The notes: generated by a model not told the origin, from the sequence alone. A DNA stretch of 64,000 bases from Streptomyces sp. AP-93 (GCF_022808175.1 NZ_JALGBX010000001.1:596803-660802), one strand, 5' to 3'. Shown: positions 1 to 9,760, numbered from the stretch's first letter. Numbers and translations are program-made.

Positions 1-159
1 CCGGCCGACCATCACCCGGACCGGAAAGCAGCGTCCAGTGATCTCCCTGTCCCGGACACCGGACGGATGTCCGGGCTGGTCAGGGGTCGGACCGGTTGGC
101 AACTGGGCGTGGAAGATGGCGAGTTCTGCCGTAGCTGACAGGGCCTCGGGCTGGAAACC

Positions 160-1203
160 ATGGGCACCATGGACCCCGCCGACGACCTGGAACCGGGAAG
201 AGCCGACAGCGCCGCCGCGTTCATCGCTCTGCTCCGGGAGCTGAAGAGACGCTCCGGACTGACCTACCGGCAGCTCGAACATCGCGCCGCAGACCAGGGC
301 GGGATACTCGCTCGCAGCACGCTCGCCGATGTGCTGGCGGGCAAGAAGCTTCCGCGCCCCGAGCTCCTGTCCGACTTCGTGCGGGCCTGCGGCGACGGTG
401 GGCGGGTTGACGAGTGGCTCAGGGCCTGGAGCCGCATCGCCGCGCAGCCGCCCGCAGTTCCCGCGGTTCCCGCCGTTCCCGCCGTTCCCGCGGCTTCTGC
501 CGTTCCCGCCGAGCACGCGGCGCCGCCGACGGACGAGTCGCCCGCCCGTCCCGGCAGGCGCCGCCGCCGACGTGTCCTGCTGGCATCAGCGGCCGTCGGG
601 GTGCTGGCGGCAGCGGCCGTGGCCGCGGGCATCAGCGGCTGGCCGCCCGAAGGCTCCGGCGACCCGGCGAAGGCGGTCGTGCGCGAACCCCTCCCGGCGC
701 AGCCGCCCGTCGGCAGCGCAGTGTGGATCCGCCCGGCCCTGGCACCGGGGCTCTGCCTGAGCGACGGCGTCGTCCGGGACCACCGCTACGACTCCCTGGT
801 GGCCGTACAGCGTCCGTGCGAGGAGACCGCGCCGCAGCGCACGACCCTGGTGAACGCGGGCGTCGGCACGTACCGCATCCAGTGGCACCGGCCCGAGATG
901 GGTCCGGGATGCCTTCGGCTGCGCGGGCAGGGGGCGGGCGCCGAACTGCTGGAGCCGTGGGACAAGTGCGATCTCGCCAGCCACTTCCGCTTCGAGCCCG
1001 CGCGGGCCGGGAGCGCGAGCGGCTATCGCATACGGGTCAACGAGCAGGGATGCGTGGGAATCAAGGGGGGCGGCGCCGAGACGGGAACGGAGGCCGTGGT
1101 CGAACCGTGTGTCGAGGACGGCCGACAGATCTTCACCGTTACCGAGGCGACCGAGGCGACCCCGGCGTCCCCTACGGCCTCCACCGCGTCGACCGCGCCG
1201 TAG
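160..1203 (+). CDS. Membrane-anchored HTH protein with C-terminal ricin-like domain
   Basis: Residues about 16-90 form a Xre-like helix-turn-helix of the kind common in Streptomyces (TYRQLE, STLADVLAGK). A Pro/Ala/Val linker follows, then a run of six arginines and one hydrophobic segment (about 139-157). The arginines before the segment predict the HTH in the cytoplasm and the rest outside. The outer part (about 175-335) shows spaced Cys and repeated YRI-x-CL / F-x-F patterns like a beta-trefoil ricin domain. It may sense carbohydrate or cell-wall ligands, but this is inference. An in-frame ATG nine bases downstream is an alternative start. It stands alone upstream of the molybdenum hydroxylase genes. 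Confidence 0.75.
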   Translation: MGTMDPADDLEPGRADSAAAFIALLRELKRRSGLTYRQLEHRAADQGGILARSTLADVLAGKKLPRPELLSDFVRACGDGGRVDEWLRAWSRIAAQPPAVPAVPAVPAVPAASAVPAEHAAPPTDESPARPGRRRRRRVLLASAAVGVLAAAAVAAGISGWPPEGSGDPAKAVVREPLPAQPPVGSAVWIRPALAPGLCLSDGVVRDHRYDSLVAVQRPCEETAPQRTTLVNAGVGTYRIQWHRPEMGPGCLRLRGQGAGAELLEPWDKCDLASHFRFEPARAGSASGYRIRVNEQGCVGIKGGGAETGTEAVVEPCVEDGRQIFTVTEATEATPASPTASTASTAP

Positions 1204-1424
1204 CCGAGGCCCCCGGCTTCCCGCGATGCTCCGCGGCGGCACCTCCTACGGACCTCCGCCGGCGGCCGTGGGCACCTGACCGGTGGCTCAGCCAGGAGGA
1301 CGACCCGCGGCAGCCCGGGGTGTGTGCCGAACTGCGGGGAGGGCGGGAGCGGGTTATCAAGGGGGGTGAAGGCGAGCCCGGGTGGTGTGGGGGTCGTCGC
1401 CCCCACGGTTGAGGAGTGCGTCTC

Positions 1425-3995
1425 GTGGAGTTCGAGGTCAATGGCGTCCTGTGTGCGGTGGACGTGGACGACGATCCGGCCGCCGTGGAGGTGGTGCGGG
1501 AGCAGTTGGGGCTGACCGGGACCAAGCTGGTCTGCTCCGGCGGGGTGTGCGGGGCGTGCACGGTGCAGGTCGACGGTGAGCCGCGGGTGGCGTGTCTGAC
1601 CCCGGCGGTGCGGCTGGCCGGGCGGCGGGTCACCACCGTGGAGGGGCTGGCCGGTCACCCGGTCGGGCGTGCCTTCGCGGGTGAGGACGCGCTCCAGTGC
1701 GGTTACTGCACGCCCGGGTTCGTGGTCGAGGCGGCCGCGTTCTTCGAGCGGTGGCGGGCCGAGCACGGACGGAGCAGGCCGGGGCGGGAGGAGATCGCGG
1801 AGGCGCTGGCGGGGCATCTGTGCCGGTGCGGGGCGTACGAGAGGATCTTCAGCGCGGTGGCCGCCGCCTGCGCGGGCGCGTACGAGACGGATGCGGATGG
1901 CGGGGCCGCCGTTCCGCGCGCCGAGGCTCCGGAGAAGGTCGACGGGTCGGCCCGGTACACCACCGACCAGCGGCCCGAGGGGCTGCTGGTCGGGGTGATC
2001 ATCCGTTCCCCGCACGCGCACGCCCACGTACGGTCCCTGGAGGCCGGTGACGTTCCGCTCGTGCCGCTGCTGCCCCCCGACGGCGTGGTCCGCTACGTCG
2101 GGCAGCCGGTGGCGGCCGTTGCCGCGCCGGACCGGGCCTCCGCGCGAGCGGCCGCCGAGCGGGTCAGGGTGAGGTACGAGGTGCTGCCGGCCGCCCTCGA
2201 CGTGGGGCGGGCCCGGGCCGGCGAGGGGCCGCTGGTCTACGAGGACAAGGCGGCGCGCAAGCTGGCGCCCGGGGCCGGCGAGACTCCCCAACTGCTGCCC
2301 GTCCCCTGGCGCGGCAACCGGCGGGGCCCGAACGCCATGAGCAGGCGCCCCGCCACGGCCGTGCGCCGGATCACCCAGGCCCGGGAACGCAGCCCCGAGC
2401 GGGTGGTCGAGGGCGTGTTCACGACCGCCGCGCAGACCCACACCCCGCTCGAACCGCACGCCTGTCTGGCCCGCTGGGACGAAGGCACCCTCCACCTGGA
2501 GGTGTCCACGCAGTCGGTCAAGCAGGTGGCCGTACTCGCCTCCGAGCGGTTCGGCGTGCCCCTCGAACGGGTGGTGGCGCGGGCCGTCCACGTGGGCGGC
2601 GGTTTCGGCTGCAAGATGGGGCTGACCTCCGACATCGTCGCCGCGGTGGAGCTGGCCCGGCTGCACGGAGCCCCGGTGCGGGTGGTGCTGGACCGGGACG
2701 AGGAGCTCACCGACGGCGGGTACCGGCCCGGCACCCGGATCCGGCTGGCGATGGCCGCGGACGCCGCCGGCGAGCTGAGTGCGCTGGCCATGGACGTGGA
2801 CAGCGACGGCGGGGTCTCGGTGGGCGGCAACGCGGCGCTACTGGCCCGGTTCATGTACGGCAAGGCCCCGCGCCGGCTCCGCGACTTCGACACGGTCACC
2901 CACCGGCCGCCCGGCGCCCCGTTCCGCGGCCCCGGCGGACCCACGATGTGCTGGGCCCTGGAGCAGGCCGTCGACGAGATGGCCCACCGGCTCGGCCAGG
3001 ACCCCATCGCCCTGCGCCGCCGGTGGGACGGCAACCCCAAACGCCACGCGCTGTACGACCTGGCCGCGGCCCTCCCGGCCTGGTCGGGAACCCGCGGCGG
3101 CACCGGGCGGTTCCGCCGGGGAGTCGGCGTCGCCGCGGCCAACTGGATGTACTTCCTCGACCCCGTCACCGAGGTCGAGCTCACCGTCGAGGACGGGATC
3201 GTCGTCGCCCGCTGCGCCGTGCAGGACATGGGCACGGGCTCGCGCACCGTACTGCGCCGGGCCGTCGCCGAAGGGCTCGGCGTGCCGGAGGAGCGGGTGC
3301 GCGCCGAGGTCGGGCACAGCGACACCGTCCACGGGCCCACCTCCGGCGGCAGCCGCACCACGCCGTCGATCGTGCCCGCCGCCGTGGACGCAGCCGCGCG
3401 ACTGCGCAGGGCGCTCGGCGCCGGTGACGGTGACCTGAGCGCCCGGCTGGACGGGGCGCACGGCGTACGGGTCACCGGCCGGCGCACCCGCGACCACCGG
3501 GGCTACGTGACCCCCTTCAACCTGACCACCGGCGGTGTGGCGATCGGCCGTGGCTTCACCGGATCGGTGCAGGTCGCCGAGGTGGAGGTGGACACCCGGC
3601 TCGGCCGGATCCGCCCGCTGCGCGTGTGGAGCGGCATCGCCGCGGGCCGCATCCACGAGGACCGCCTCGCCCGGAGCCAGTGCGAGGGCGCCGTCGTGCA
3701 GGGCGTCGGCTACGCCCTGTTCGAGGAGCGGCGCACCGACCCGGCCACCGGCCGGGTGCTGACCGACAACCTGGAGGACTACCGCATCCCCGGCATCGGA
3801 GACACCCCCGAGATCACCGTCCACTTCCATCAGGAGGGCTTCGCACACGTCCCCGGCGGAGGAGTCGGCCTCGGCGAGATCGCCACCCTGCCCACCGCGG
3901 CAGCCCTGGCCAACGCGGTCCACGACGCCACGGGCCGGCGCCCGTACGACATGCCCATCCGACCCGACCGCGTCCTGGAAGGACTGGCCACGTGA
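1425..3995 (+). CDS. Fused [2Fe-2S]/molybdopterin subunit of a xanthine dehydrogenase-type hydroxylase
   Basis: One chain joins two subunits that are usually separate. The first about 150 residues carry a plant-type [2Fe-2S] site (CSGGVCGAC) and a second four-Cys cluster (CGYC and CRCG) as in CoxS/XdhC proteins. The rest is a molybdopterin-cytosine-dinucleotide domain with GGGFGCK, PFRGPGG and a terminal GLGE that should supply the catalytic glutamate. It probably hydroxylates an aromatic or aldehyde substrate; the substrate cannot be read. GTG at 1425 is preferred because GAGGA lies nine bases before it; an in-frame GTG at 1416 is too close to that site. The next gene, the FAD subunit, overlaps by four bases. 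Confidence 0.85.
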   Translation: MEFEVNGVLCAVDVDDDPAAVEVVREQLGLTGTKLVCSGGVCGACTVQVDGEPRVACLTPAVRLAGRRVTTVEGLAGHPVGRAFAGEDALQCGYCTPGFVVEAAAFFERWRAEHGRSRPGREEIAEALAGHLCRCGAYERIFSAVAAACAGAYETDADGGAAVPRAEAPEKVDGSARYTTDQRPEGLLVGVIIRSPHAHAHVRSLEAGDVPLVPLLPPDGVVRYVGQPVAAVAAPDRASARAAAERVRVRYEVLPAALDVGRARAGEGPLVYEDKAARKLAPGAGETPQLLPVPWRGNRRGPNAMSRRPATAVRRITQARERSPERVVEGVFTTAAQTHTPLEPHACLARWDEGTLHLEVSTQSVKQVAVLASERFGVPLERVVARAVHVGGGFGCKMGLTSDIVAAVELARLHGAPVRVVLDRDEELTDGGYRPGTRIRLAMAADAAGELSALAMDVDSDGGVSVGGNAALLARFMYGKAPRRLRDFDTVTHRPPGAPFRGPGGPTMCWALEQAVDEMAHRLGQDPIALRRRWDGNPKRHALYDLAAALPAWSGTRGGTGRFRRGVGVAAANWMYFLDPVTEVELTVEDGIVVARCAVQDMGTGSRTVLRRAVAEGLGVPEERVRAEVGHSDTVHGPTSGGSRTTPSIVPAAVDAAARLRRALGAGDGDLSARLDGAHGVRVTGRRTRDHRGYVTPFNLTTGGVAIGRGFTGSVQVAEVEVDTRLGRIRPLRVWSGIAAGRIHEDRLARSQCEGAVVQGVGYALFEERRTDPATGRVLTDNLEDYRIPGIGDTPEITVHFHQEGFAHVPGGGVGLGEIATLPTAAALANAVHDATGRRPYDMPIRPDRVLEGLAT

Positions 3996-4963
3996 GCACG
4001 GAGCCCACCCTCACCGACCTCTCGGCCGCCGTCCTCGCCCGCGGCGGGGAGCTGCGCGCCGGTGGCACCGACACCACCGCCCGGCAGCGATCCGGCATCG
4101 CCCCGGGCCCGTTCACCGACCTCGACGGCGCAGGCGGCGCGGACGGCCTGCGCGGCTGTACGCCGCTGCCCGGCGGCGGGCTGCGGATCGGCGCCCTGAC
4201 CACGCTCGCCGCGCTGGCCGCCGATCCGCGGGTGCGCTCCGGCTGGCCCGCCCTGGCGGTGTCGGCCGGGACCGCCGCGACCCCGCAGATCCGCGCCGCC
4301 GGCACGCTGGGCGGCAACCTGCTCCAGCGCAACCGCTGCTGGTACTACCGCAATCCGCACTTCAGCTGCCTCCAGAAGGGCGGCTCCGGCTGCCCCGCGC
4401 GCGAGGGTGACCACCACTTCGGCGTGGTCAGCGGCGACGGCCCGTGCGTCGCCCCGCACCCGTCGACCCTCGCGATGGCCCTGCTCACCTACGACGCCGG
4501 GGCCGAGATCCACGGCGAATCGCCGCGCACCGTAGCCGAGTTGTACGGGGACGGCGCCCGGCTCCACCAAGCCGACCACCTGCTGGCACCGGACCGCATC
4601 CTCACCGCGGTCGTGCTGCCGCCGCCCCTGCCGGGCGAACGCGCCGCCTGCCACCGCGCCACCAGCCGCGCCCACGGCGAATGGCCCCTGGTCGAGGCCA
4701 CCGCCCGGCTCGCGCTGGACGGCGCCACCGTCACGCACGCCGCCGTCGCGGCGGGCGGGGTGGCACGGGTTCCGCTGCGGCTGCCGGAGGTCGAGGCCGC
4801 CCTGATCGGCCGTAAGGCCACCCCCGATGCCCTCGCGTCGGCGGCCGCGACGGTACTGGCCCGCTGCCGGCCGCTCCCGCAGACCGGCTACAAGGCCACC
4901 CTGTTCCGCGACACCGTCCTGGAGGTGCTGGAACGGGCCGCAGCTCCTGCCCCCACCGGTTAG
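3992..4963 (+). CDS. FAD-binding subunit of molybdenum hydroxylase (CoxM/XdhB type)
   Basis: About 323 residues. The N-terminal half shows the PCMH-type FAD fold: RAGGTD near the start, then ATPQIRAAGTLGGNLLQ and the Cys-rich CWYYRNP/CLQKGGSGC stretch found in 4-hydroxybenzoyl-CoA reductase-like flavoproteins. The C-terminal CO-dehydrogenase flavoprotein domain follows. GTG at 3992 overlaps the upstream stop (GTGA), so the two subunits are translationally coupled and form one enzyme passing electrons from Mo through two Fe-S clusters to FAD. No molybdenum-cofactor insertion (CoxF/XdhC-type) gene is adjacent. Confidence 0.85.
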   Translation: MSTEPTLTDLSAAVLARGGELRAGGTDTTARQRSGIAPGPFTDLDGAGGADGLRGCTPLPGGGLRIGALTTLAALAADPRVRSGWPALAVSAGTAATPQIRAAGTLGGNLLQRNRCWYYRNPHFSCLQKGGSGCPAREGDHHFGVVSGDGPCVAPHPSTLAMALLTYDAGAEIHGESPRTVAELYGDGARLHQADHLLAPDRILTAVVLPPPLPGERAACHRATSRAHGEWPLVEATARLALDGATVTHAAVAAGGVARVPLRLPEVEAALIGRKATPDALASAAATVLARCRPLPQTGYKATLFRDTVLEVLERAAAPAPTG

Positions 4964-5020
4964 CGTCCCGCCCGCCGTACGGTTGAACACGAGAGCCCGC
5001 CCGCGCCAAGGCCGCCCTGG

Positions 5021-5686
5021 TCAGCGTGTGGCGCGTGCGGCCTTTCGGCGTCGCTCCGGGAGGAAGGCGTCCATGGCTCCAGCGCCTTGGCCTGGCCGGC
5101 TGTCCCAACCGTCGATACGGGTGGCGAGGGCTGTCAGCCGACGGTCGCCGGGCTTGACCGCGATGTGGAAGTGGCTCTCCTTGGGTGTCCTCTCGTCTCC
5201 GCCCCATCGCACCATTCCCTCGCACTCGGCGAGGATGTCGCGGACGACGACGACCTCGTTGGGGAACAGTCCGCCCGCCGCACCCACCGGGTAGAGCAGG
5301 GGGCGGATGGTGAGGGCGGTGCCCGAGAGGTGGTTGCTCTCGTAAGCCTGGGCGATGGTGCGATCGCTGCGGTGGCCTTCGACATCGCCTACCCGGAGGG
5401 TGTCGATCTCGTAGTGGAAACGGCGTGCCACATACAGCAGGACGCTGGCAGGGGCCCCCTGCGTGACGGCGACCGTCAGCCCGCTTCCCTCTATCGGAAT
5501 GCGCGGTGGGGCCGTGACGACGGGCCAGCCGTTGGCGCTGGTCCTCCCTGCCCAGCGAGTGGTTCGGACGGACGCGGCCGAGGCGGTGCCGCCCGTGCCG
5601 ACGGCGGTCAGGGCTGCCGCAGTGCCAAGGCCGAGGCCGGCGGTGAGCAGGCGGCGCCTGGGTATCTGTGCAGGAGTGTCACTCAT
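5021..5686 (-). CDS. Tat-exported M15-like peptidase-family protein
   Basis: The N-terminus has a twin-arginine motif (PRRRLLTAG), a hydrophobic core and an ASA cleavage region, so export by Tat is likely. The mature part carries ESNHLSGTAL and, near residue 190, ESHFHI. These resemble the HxxGxAxD and HxH zinc-ligand blocks of D-Ala-D-Ala carboxypeptidase / L-Ala-D-Glu endopeptidase (M15). The usual Asp of the first block is replaced here by Thr, so catalysis is uncertain. It is the last gene of a minus-strand cassette and overlaps the upstream membrane gene by eight bases. Confidence 0.65.
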   Translation of the reverse strand: MSDTPAQIPRRRLLTAGLGLGTAAALTAVGTGGTASAASVRTTRWAGRTSANGWPVVTAPPRIPIEGSGLTVAVTQGAPASVLLYVARRFHYEIDTLRVGDVEGHRSDRTIAQAYESNHLSGTALTIRPLLYPVGAAGGLFPNEVVVVRDILAECEGMVRWGGDERTPKESHFHIAVKPGDRRLTALATRIDGWDSRPGQGAGAMDAFLPERRRKAARATR

Positions 5687-6146
5687 GATCGTTCTGTTCC
5701 TTCAGGAGACGTTCGGGTTCTTTGATGTAGGCGCGCGCCCCGGCCACGGCCGACCCTGCACCCGCCGCCAGCAGTACGAGAACGCCCGCGCTGAGAGGGA
5801 GCGGTACGAGTGGGGTGCCGGTGCCGTCGTCCCAGTGGCAGACCGCAGTGGGGGGCAGGATCCGGCGTTCCACCCGTTGCAGGTCGGCCTCCTCGTGGGC
5901 GGTGTCGGGCTCGTCGCTGCGCAGAACGCACAGCTCGGCCTCATCCACCGCCATGAACGGGGTCGAGATGAACTGGGCGAAGCCGTACGCCATGCCGGCC
6001 AGGGCGAGCAGGGCGAGGGTGAGGCCGCCCCAGGTACGGGGCCGTCTGTGTGCGGGAACCTTGCGCTTCACCAGGCGGTATGTCTGCCGGGCGGCCCAGC
6101 CGGTGACGACAAGCGGGACGGCGAGCAGGAGGGTGAGGAGGAGCAC
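5679..6146 (-). CDS. Small membrane protein of the DUF1906 cassette
   Basis: About 155 residues, family not recognised. Three hydrophobic segments are visible: the N-terminal leucine-rich one, one around residues 40-60 (LTLALLALAGMAYG) and one near residue 120 (AGVLVLLAAGAGSAVAG). An extracytoplasmic loop between the last two holds two Cys. GTG at 6146 follows the stop of the upstream 783-residue protein by two bases, and the 3' end overlaps the Tat-exported gene by eight bases. All three are thus probably one transcript. It may anchor or assist the neighbouring envelope proteins. Confidence 0.65.
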   Translation of the reverse strand: MLLLTLLLAVPLVVTGWAARQTYRLVKRKVPAHRRPRTWGGLTLALLALAGMAYGFAQFISTPFMAVDEAELCVLRSDEPDTAHEEADLQRVERRILPPTAVCHWDDGTGTPLVPLPLSAGVLVLLAAGAGSAVAGARAYIKEPERLLKEQNDHE

Positions 6147-6148
6147 TC

Positions 6149-8500
6149 CTACAGTTTGCCTTCGGCTCGCAGGCGGGCGGCTTTGGCCGTTTCCTGGCCG
6201 ACCCGGTCCTGGATGGTGTCGGTGTAGCCCTTGACGAACTCGTCGAGTTTGTCGCCGGGGAGGGTCGAGGGCAGCATGACCCCGGTTCCGGCCGTCCACT
6301 GGATGAGCGCAGTACGTCCCGCGCTGAGCACGCTGCCGCCGCCGGTCAGCATCTCGTCGGCGATGGCGGCTGCCTTGGCGGCGCTGCCGCCCAGCCGGTT
6401 GGCGTAGTAGTCGCGGTGGCGGTGCAGGTGCCCTCCCCGCTGGTAGACGTCGCGGAGCGCTTCGACGATGTTGGTTCCCCCGCGCACCGCCCGGCCGATG
6501 TTGTAGCCGTCGATGTCCTCTATGAGGTCGTTGAATCCGAAGGTCGTGGTCACGTTGACCTTCGCGAGGCGGTCCATGCAGTAGGTGTAACCGGAGGACC
6601 AGCGGTCGCTGTCGCGTCGCCACTCCGCGTAGAAGGTGATCAGGTCGCCGCCCCAGCCGGCGAGGTCGCCGGGGTTGACGTCGCTGCCGGCGGCCAGACC
6701 GTGAAGGTCGACGCCGTTGGCCGCCGCCGCCAGGTGGTCGACCGACAGGTTCACGCCGCTGTTCGGGTCCTTGAAGTCCAAGAGGACCGCGAGGTTCTTG
6801 CTCTTGACGAAGTCGATGAACCCGAAGTCGGGTTCGCCGACCATGGCGATCCACCTGGCGTCCGTGTAGGTGGGGTGGCGCAGGTACTCCAAGACGTGGC
6901 GGTCGTGGCTGTAGCCGGCCTTGTTGTACTCGACCGACAACTCTCGCAGGCGGGAGGCGCTGGCGATGAAGGCGTCCACGCTGTCGTATCCGGGGCTGCT
7001 CACCGCTCCCACGCCGGGGTCCTGCGAAGGACGGTGGACGTTCCTGTCGATCTCGATCTGGCCGTCGCCGGATCCGACCGTCACGGTGGCTATCTGGTTG
7101 AAGGACCAGTTCGCCGGGAGGGGGAAGCCCATGTTGCCGGAGAAGCCCGTCGACATGCCGGACACGAAGGAGTACCGGGCGAAGGTCCGGTCGGTGATCC
7201 TCGCGCAGACGTTCCTGGATCCGTACACGCCGTGGATGTACCGCTTGCCCATGCTGGAGAGCCCGGCCGTGACGCCGTTGAAGTACGGAACGATGCGCGA
7301 GTCGATGTCCGGATCGGTGGCGTCGAAGTCGACTGCGAAGTACAGCACGGTTCCCCGGTCGAAGCCGTGCTGCACGGCGGCGATGTGGGCTTCCGTGGCG
7401 TCCTCGTGGCCCTGGTCGTAGGAGAAGTAGCTCAGGGCTCCGCCGTTGTACTGGGAGATGGGGAATACCCTCAGCCCGTTGCGGAAGATGGTCTCCAGCT
7501 CGCCGGGCTGGATCGCCTTGCCCATCCAGTGATCTGACGGCCTCTCGTCCAGATAGCGGCCGACGACCTTGTAACCTGCGGCCGTCAGGGCCTTGGCACG
7601 CGCATCGGTCACCGTTTTCGAGCAGTCCGCCGCGGTGGCCGGGCGTGAGGGGTCGCCGGTGGAGACGAGCAGCTGCGCCCAGGTCCGGAAGTCAGAGGTA
7701 CCGTTCTTGTCCAGCATGGAGAAGTCCTGGAAGTCCTCGACGGCGCCGGCCAGGCCGGAGGTGAAGGTGTCGTTGAGTTCGACTCCTTCTCGCCTGTTGC
7801 AGATCATCGCGGCACGGAACAGGCGGACGAAGATGCCGCTGGCGCCGGTCGAGTACACCTTGTCTTTCATGCCGGCCTGGGTTCCGGGCCCGAAGACGCC
7901 GTTCGCCTGGGCGTCGGACATGCCCAGCTCGTACTGGATGGCGTAGATCAGCGCCTTCTGCACGTCGCGGGAGAAATGGCCGTCGGCAGGCATCACGAAG
8001 AACTGGGAGCGGCCGATGTAGGCGCCGTTCAGCCATCGCTGGACCGCGCGGATCGTCTCCGAGCCTCCGGCCAGCAGGACATAGGCGTCCATCGTCAGCA
8101 ATGCCTTGAAGACCTTTGGCTGGACCATGCCGTTGGTGCCGTCCAGGCCGGCGTCGATCTTCATCTTCGCGACGGCCTGGGCTGTGGCGGCGTCGTAGTT
8201 GCCGTCCTGGTCTCCGCCCCAGTATCCCTTGCAGAACAGGGCGTGCTGCAGGATCCGCCGGATGTTCGCGTTCGGTTCGTTCGACCCGATGTCGCCTCGC
8301 TCGGCCAGCTTGGCCAGGCTGCCGGGGCCGAAGTTGGCCACGACCGGACTGATTCCCATCTCGTGCTGCAAGCCCATGGTGAGGGCGTACATGGTGGACC
8401 AGCCGGTGCGTCCGTCCTCGGGACACTTCTGGTAGCCGGTGACGCTCGCGTAGGTGGCGTTGACCCATTTCTGGGCCGTCAGGACCTTCTCGTCTGCCAT
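6149..8500 (-). CDS. Large DUF1906 (Rv2525c-like) glycoside-hydrolase-fold protein
   Basis: 783 residues from ATG 8500. The first about 300 residues contain two repeated blocks resembling peptidoglycan-binding domains (W-N-x-x-Y, Q-x-E-LG, NGxFGPGT). Residues about 310-520 form the DUF1906 TIM-barrel-like domain (KVVGRYL, LYFAVDFDA, HGVYGSRN, IDRN). The remaining about 250 residues have a second barrel-like block (VLLDFKDPN, FYAEWRRD, FGFND). There is no signal peptide or transmembrane segment, which is unusual for a wall-directed enzyme. A longer in-frame start at 8656 is rejected because the extra residues are Arg/Pro-rich and out of character. Polysaccharide or peptidoglycan processing is an inference. 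Confidence 0.7.
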   Translation of the reverse strand: MADEKVLTAQKWVNATYASVTGYQKCPEDGRTGWSTMYALTMGLQHEMGISPVVANFGPGSLAKLAERGDIGSNEPNANIRRILQHALFCKGYWGGDQDGNYDAATAQAVAKMKIDAGLDGTNGMVQPKVFKALLTMDAYVLLAGGSETIRAVQRWLNGAYIGRSQFFVMPADGHFSRDVQKALIYAIQYELGMSDAQANGVFGPGTQAGMKDKVYSTGASGIFVRLFRAAMICNRREGVELNDTFTSGLAGAVEDFQDFSMLDKNGTSDFRTWAQLLVSTGDPSRPATAADCSKTVTDARAKALTAAGYKVVGRYLDERPSDHWMGKAIQPGELETIFRNGLRVFPISQYNGGALSYFSYDQGHEDATEAHIAAVQHGFDRGTVLYFAVDFDATDPDIDSRIVPYFNGVTAGLSSMGKRYIHGVYGSRNVCARITDRTFARYSFVSGMSTGFSGNMGFPLPANWSFNQIATVTVGSGDGQIEIDRNVHRPSQDPGVGAVSSPGYDSVDAFIASASRLRELSVEYNKAGYSHDRHVLEYLRHPTYTDARWIAMVGEPDFGFIDFVKSKNLAVLLDFKDPNSGVNLSVDHLAAAANGVDLHGLAAGSDVNPGDLAGWGGDLITFYAEWRRDSDRWSSGYTYCMDRLAKVNVTTTFGFNDLIEDIDGYNIGRAVRGGTNIVEALRDVYQRGGHLHRHRDYYANRLGGSAAKAAAIADEMLTGGGSVLSAGRTALIQWTAGTGVMLPSTLPGDKLDEFVKGYTDTIQDRVGQETAKAARLRAEGKL

Positions 8501-8781
8501 TGTTCTCGGGCTCTTTCTCAGCTGGGGCGGGCGTGCCGGATTCTTGTGGCGGCCGGGGCGCCACCCCGCACAGGACGTGCCGGTCAGCCCTGCAGCCGTG
8601 GATTGCTGTGCGTTGTCTTGTGGAGAGGCCCGCACGGTCGCGGGCGGGAGCACCACGAGCCCGAACTCGTCCCCAGGCTCGGGACAGAGGCCTTCTCGGG
8701 GTGTGCGACGTGGGAGCGGGCGGCGGGCCCCGAACCTCTGCCCCAGTGATCCGGCCGTGGCGGGAGGCCGCGCCCCCGCGG

Positions 8782-9744
8782 TCAGCCCAGGGACTTCGCG
8801 GTGTTGCGCAACGCGGCTTGCTTGGCCGTCCTGATCGGTGCCATCTTGGATGCGTGCTGGTCGATGAGCTTCTGCTGGATCTCGGCGTCGGCCGTGTGCC
8901 AGATGCCGACGAGGTTGGTGTCGGCCTTGCAGGCGACGTCGGCGGACGCCGTGGCGATCTCCTCGGGAGTGATCGCGGATCCGGAGAACATCGGATCGTC
9001 ATTGGCCTGCATCGGGTCCTTGTAGTCGAACCCCTTGCCCTTCATGCACTCCGACCACTTGGCGAACACCGACGTCACCCTCGGGTCCTGCTGGGACTGG
9101 CGGAAGCTCTGCCCGTTGATGTCCTGTGCAAGGTCGGCGTACAGGTTGTCGCTGCCGTCCGTCAGCGTACGGATCGCCTGCCCGATGCACCCGCCTTCCG
9201 GAATGGCCTTTGCCCCGAAGTTCTGCGGCGCGGCCATCGCGGACGCGCTGTCGCCGACCGCCTTGGTCGTACCGGTCATGACGAGCCACTGGTCATCGCT
9301 GAGCTCCGGTTCGGCTGAGCCTGCCGCCGTACCCTTCTTGTTCACGGACTCCGGCTTGTATCCGGAACGGGCCGCCTCCGCGGCGTTCACGGTGCCGTAG
9401 CGCAGCTCACTGAGCGTCTCCCGGGGATCGGCCAGACCCGGTTCCGGAAGGGTGAAACCGGAGAAGCCGAAGTCCCGCATGCACTGCTGCTGGATCCGCG
9501 CACTCGCCTGGCTCATCCTGGCGAACTCCGCCGGCGTCGGCAGGTACTGCTCGATCGGCAAGCTCCTGATCTGCGCCGCATCCGCGACCGGCGTGCTGCT
9601 GCCCTGGCCCGAAACGGAAGGGCTCACAGAATCCACGGGTTTAGCCTTGCCGGAGGCCCCTGAGGAGCCGGAGCAGCCCGTCATGAGAGAAATGGAGAGA
9701 GCGGAGACTGCAATGACAGCGATCTGATTCTTACGCTTGTTCAT
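8782..9744 (-). CDS. Secreted lipoprotein, function unknown
   Basis: A signal peptide (KRKNQ, hydrophobic core) ends in the lipobox LMTGC at about residue 20, so the mature protein should be lipid-anchored. The rest is hydrophilic with a Ser/Gly linker and paired Cys in patterns (QQCMRDFGF, ECMKGKGF, ADVACK) typical of actinomycete lipoproteins of unknown function. ATG 9744 is chosen because the signal peptide begins there; the upstream extension is not signal-like. It lies 16 bases downstream of the I36 inhibitor gene and 281 bases upstream of the DUF1906 gene on the same strand. Confidence 0.7.
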   Translation of the reverse strand: MNKRKNQIAVIAVSALSISLMTGCSGSSGASGKAKPVDSVSPSVSGQGSSTPVADAAQIRSLPIEQYLPTPAEFARMSQASARIQQQCMRDFGFSGFTLPEPGLADPRETLSELRYGTVNAAEAARSGYKPESVNKKGTAAGSAEPELSDDQWLVMTGTTKAVGDSASAMAAPQNFGAKAIPEGGCIGQAIRTLTDGSDNLYADLAQDINGQSFRQSQQDPRVTSVFAKWSECMKGKGFDYKDPMQANDDPMFSGSAITPEEIATASADVACKADTNLVGIWHTADAEIQQKLIDQHASKMAPIRTAKQAALRNTAKSLG

Positions 9745-9760
9745 TATCTTCGTATTCCTG

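Noticed and set aside
3626..3991. Upstream extension of the FAD subunit
   Set aside because: Overlaps the fused Mo subunit in another frame; GTG 3992 overlapping the stop is the clear start.
5687..6854. Long minus-strand frame through the DUF1906 gene
   Set aside because: Only its last 155 codons, in the separate membrane gene, are plausible; the rest is Arg-rich shadow of the DUF1906 frame.
6149..8500. Phage endolysin / prophage remnant
   Set aside because: No other phage genes occur, and DUF1906 proteins are common chromosomal actinomycete proteins.
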